From Nitrosovibrio sp. Nv4 (lineage in GTDB: Bacteria > Pseudomonadota > Alphaproteobacteria > Acetobacterales > Acetobacteraceae): a stretch of 64,000 bases of DNA. Both the position numbers and the translations under genes were made by a program. The notes beneath the pieces were generated by a model. The model was not told the DNA's origin. It did no database searches and saw only the letters and a program-made list of their open reading frames with translations. The stretch is taken from positions 1 through 64,000 of the forward strand of contig CALQHT020000001.1 in NCBI GenBank assembly GCA_943330455.2, written 5' to 3'. Shown here piece after piece: positions 62,891 to 64,000 of the stretch; the first letter of the stretch is position 1, and each line of letters starts with the position of its first letter.

Positions 62891-64000
62891 GTGCATCCTC
62901 CACGGTGGCGGAGCGGGCACAAGCCGCCCGACCCGCGCCGTGGCTGAACTGGCTGCGCCAGGACCCTCGACGGTTGATCGCGTTCCTGGTTGGCATCGTG
63001 CTGACGGTGCTGATGGTGCCGCCGCTGTGGATGCTGGTGCTGGACAGCGTCACGACCCAGGACGCGATCGGGGAGATCACCGGCTTTACGTTTGGCCATT
63101 TCGCCAAGCTGGGGACGGAAAAGAACGCGCTGATCAGCCTGTGGAACAGCCTGGTCTTCGCGGCGGGAAGCACGGTGCTGTCCCTGCTGCTGGGCGGCGT
63201 GCTGGCATGGCTGGTGGAGCGGACCAATGCGCCCCTGAAGGTGCTGGCCTATCTGGCCACCATCATATCCATGGGCACGCCCTATATCCTGCACGTCATC
63301 GCGTGGCTGTTCCTGCTGGGCAAGGTCGGGCCGCTGAACGATGCCTATCGGATGGTCACCGGATCTCCCGACGCTCTGTTCAACGTCAATTCCATGGCCG
63401 GGATGGTGCTGATCGAGGGATTCCTGTGGTCGCCGCTGGTCTTCCTGCTGCTGGGCGCCACCTTCCGCGCCGCCAATGCCGACATGGAAGAAGCCGCGCG
63501 CATGAGCGGGGCCACCGTCTATGACACGTTGCGGCGGATTTCTTTGCCTCTGGCGATGCCGGCGATCCTGGCTTTGGCGCTGTTCGTCTTCATCCGCGCC
63601 ATCGGCGGATTCGAGGTGCCGGCCCTGGTCGGCATGCCCGCCCGCATCTACGTGCTGACCACGGATGTGTATCAGGCAACGATCGTGGTGCCCCCCGATC
63701 TTGGCTACGCCGCCGCGTTTTCCATCGTGATGGTGCTGATTGTCGTGGTGTTGCTCTATTTCTACGGGCGGCTGTCGAAAAGCGCCGAGAAATATCATTC
63801 CGTCACCGGCAAGGGTTATCGGCCGCGCCCGTTCGACCTGGGCCGCGGCCGCTGGATCGCCGGCGCCGTCATCATCGTGAACTTCATGATCGTGCTGGTG
63901 CTGCCGCTGATCACCTTGCTGTGGATGGCGCTGCTGCCCTTTGTGCAGGGATTCAGCACCAAGGCGCTGGCCACACTCAGCCTGCACAATTTCACGACGG
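62887..64000 (+). CDS. ABC transporter permease (FbpB-like), truncated by window end; absent from the supplied ORF track
   Basis: GTG start overlaps the SBP stop (GTGA). Manual translation: VSASSTVAERAQAARPAPWLNWLRQDPRRLIAFLVGIVLTVLMVPPLWMLVLDSV..EEAARMSGATVYDTLRRISLPLAMPAI (EAA motif). Confidence 0.9.
   Translation, partial: MSASSTVAERAQAARPAPWLNWLRQDPRRLIAFLVGIVLTVLMVPPLWMLVLDSVTTQDAIGEITGFTFGHFAKLGTEKNALISLWNSLVFAAGSTVLSLLLGGVLAWLVERTNAPLKVLAYLATIISMGTPYILHVIAWLFLLGKVGPLNDAYRMVTGSPDALFNVNSMAGMVLIEGFLWSPLVFLLLGATFRAANADMEEAARMSGATVYDTLRRISLPLAMPAILALALFVFIRAIGGFEVPALVGMPARIYVLTTDVYQATIVVPPDLGYAAAFSIVMVLIVVVLLYFYGRLSKSAEKYHSVTGKGYRPRPFDLGRGRWIAGAVIIVNFMIVLVLPLITLLWMALLPFVQGFSTKALATLSLHNFTT

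Overview
This is a GC-rich 64 kb chromosomal window, probably from an alphaproteobacterium of the Rhodospirillales/Acetobacteraceae type. That assignment is inferred from GC content, the trpGDC-moaC-moeA-lexA gene order and the GAACN7GAAC SOS box. I support about 60 protein-coding genes and one tRNA (Phe-GAA). I found no rRNA, CRISPR array, prophage or transposase. Housekeeping genes are uvrB, prfC, trpG/trpD/trpC, moaC, moeA and lexA. Most of the rest is accessory metabolism: TauD/TfdA dioxygenases, LLM flavin oxidoreductases, alpha/beta hydrolases, MFS transporters, a ThDP enzyme and ABC transporter parts. Leads worth a second look: (1) a translationally coupled cluster at 2957-8242 with a degenerate DUF35 OB-fold protein, two thiolase-fold proteins that both seem to lack the nucleophilic Cys, a metal-dependent cyclase and an acyl-CoA ligase, divergent from a TetR regulator; (2) a MurF-alanine racemase fusion; (3) an MCP with a C-terminal PilZ domain; (4) a DevBCA-type exporter coupled to an acyltransferase and a TetR gene that carries its own operator-like dyad; (5) leader hairpins before prfC and the NHL-propeller gene, the latter including the Shine-Dalgarno sequence; (6) a dispersed palindromic repeat family. 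All family calls are by eye from the translations; no database search was run.
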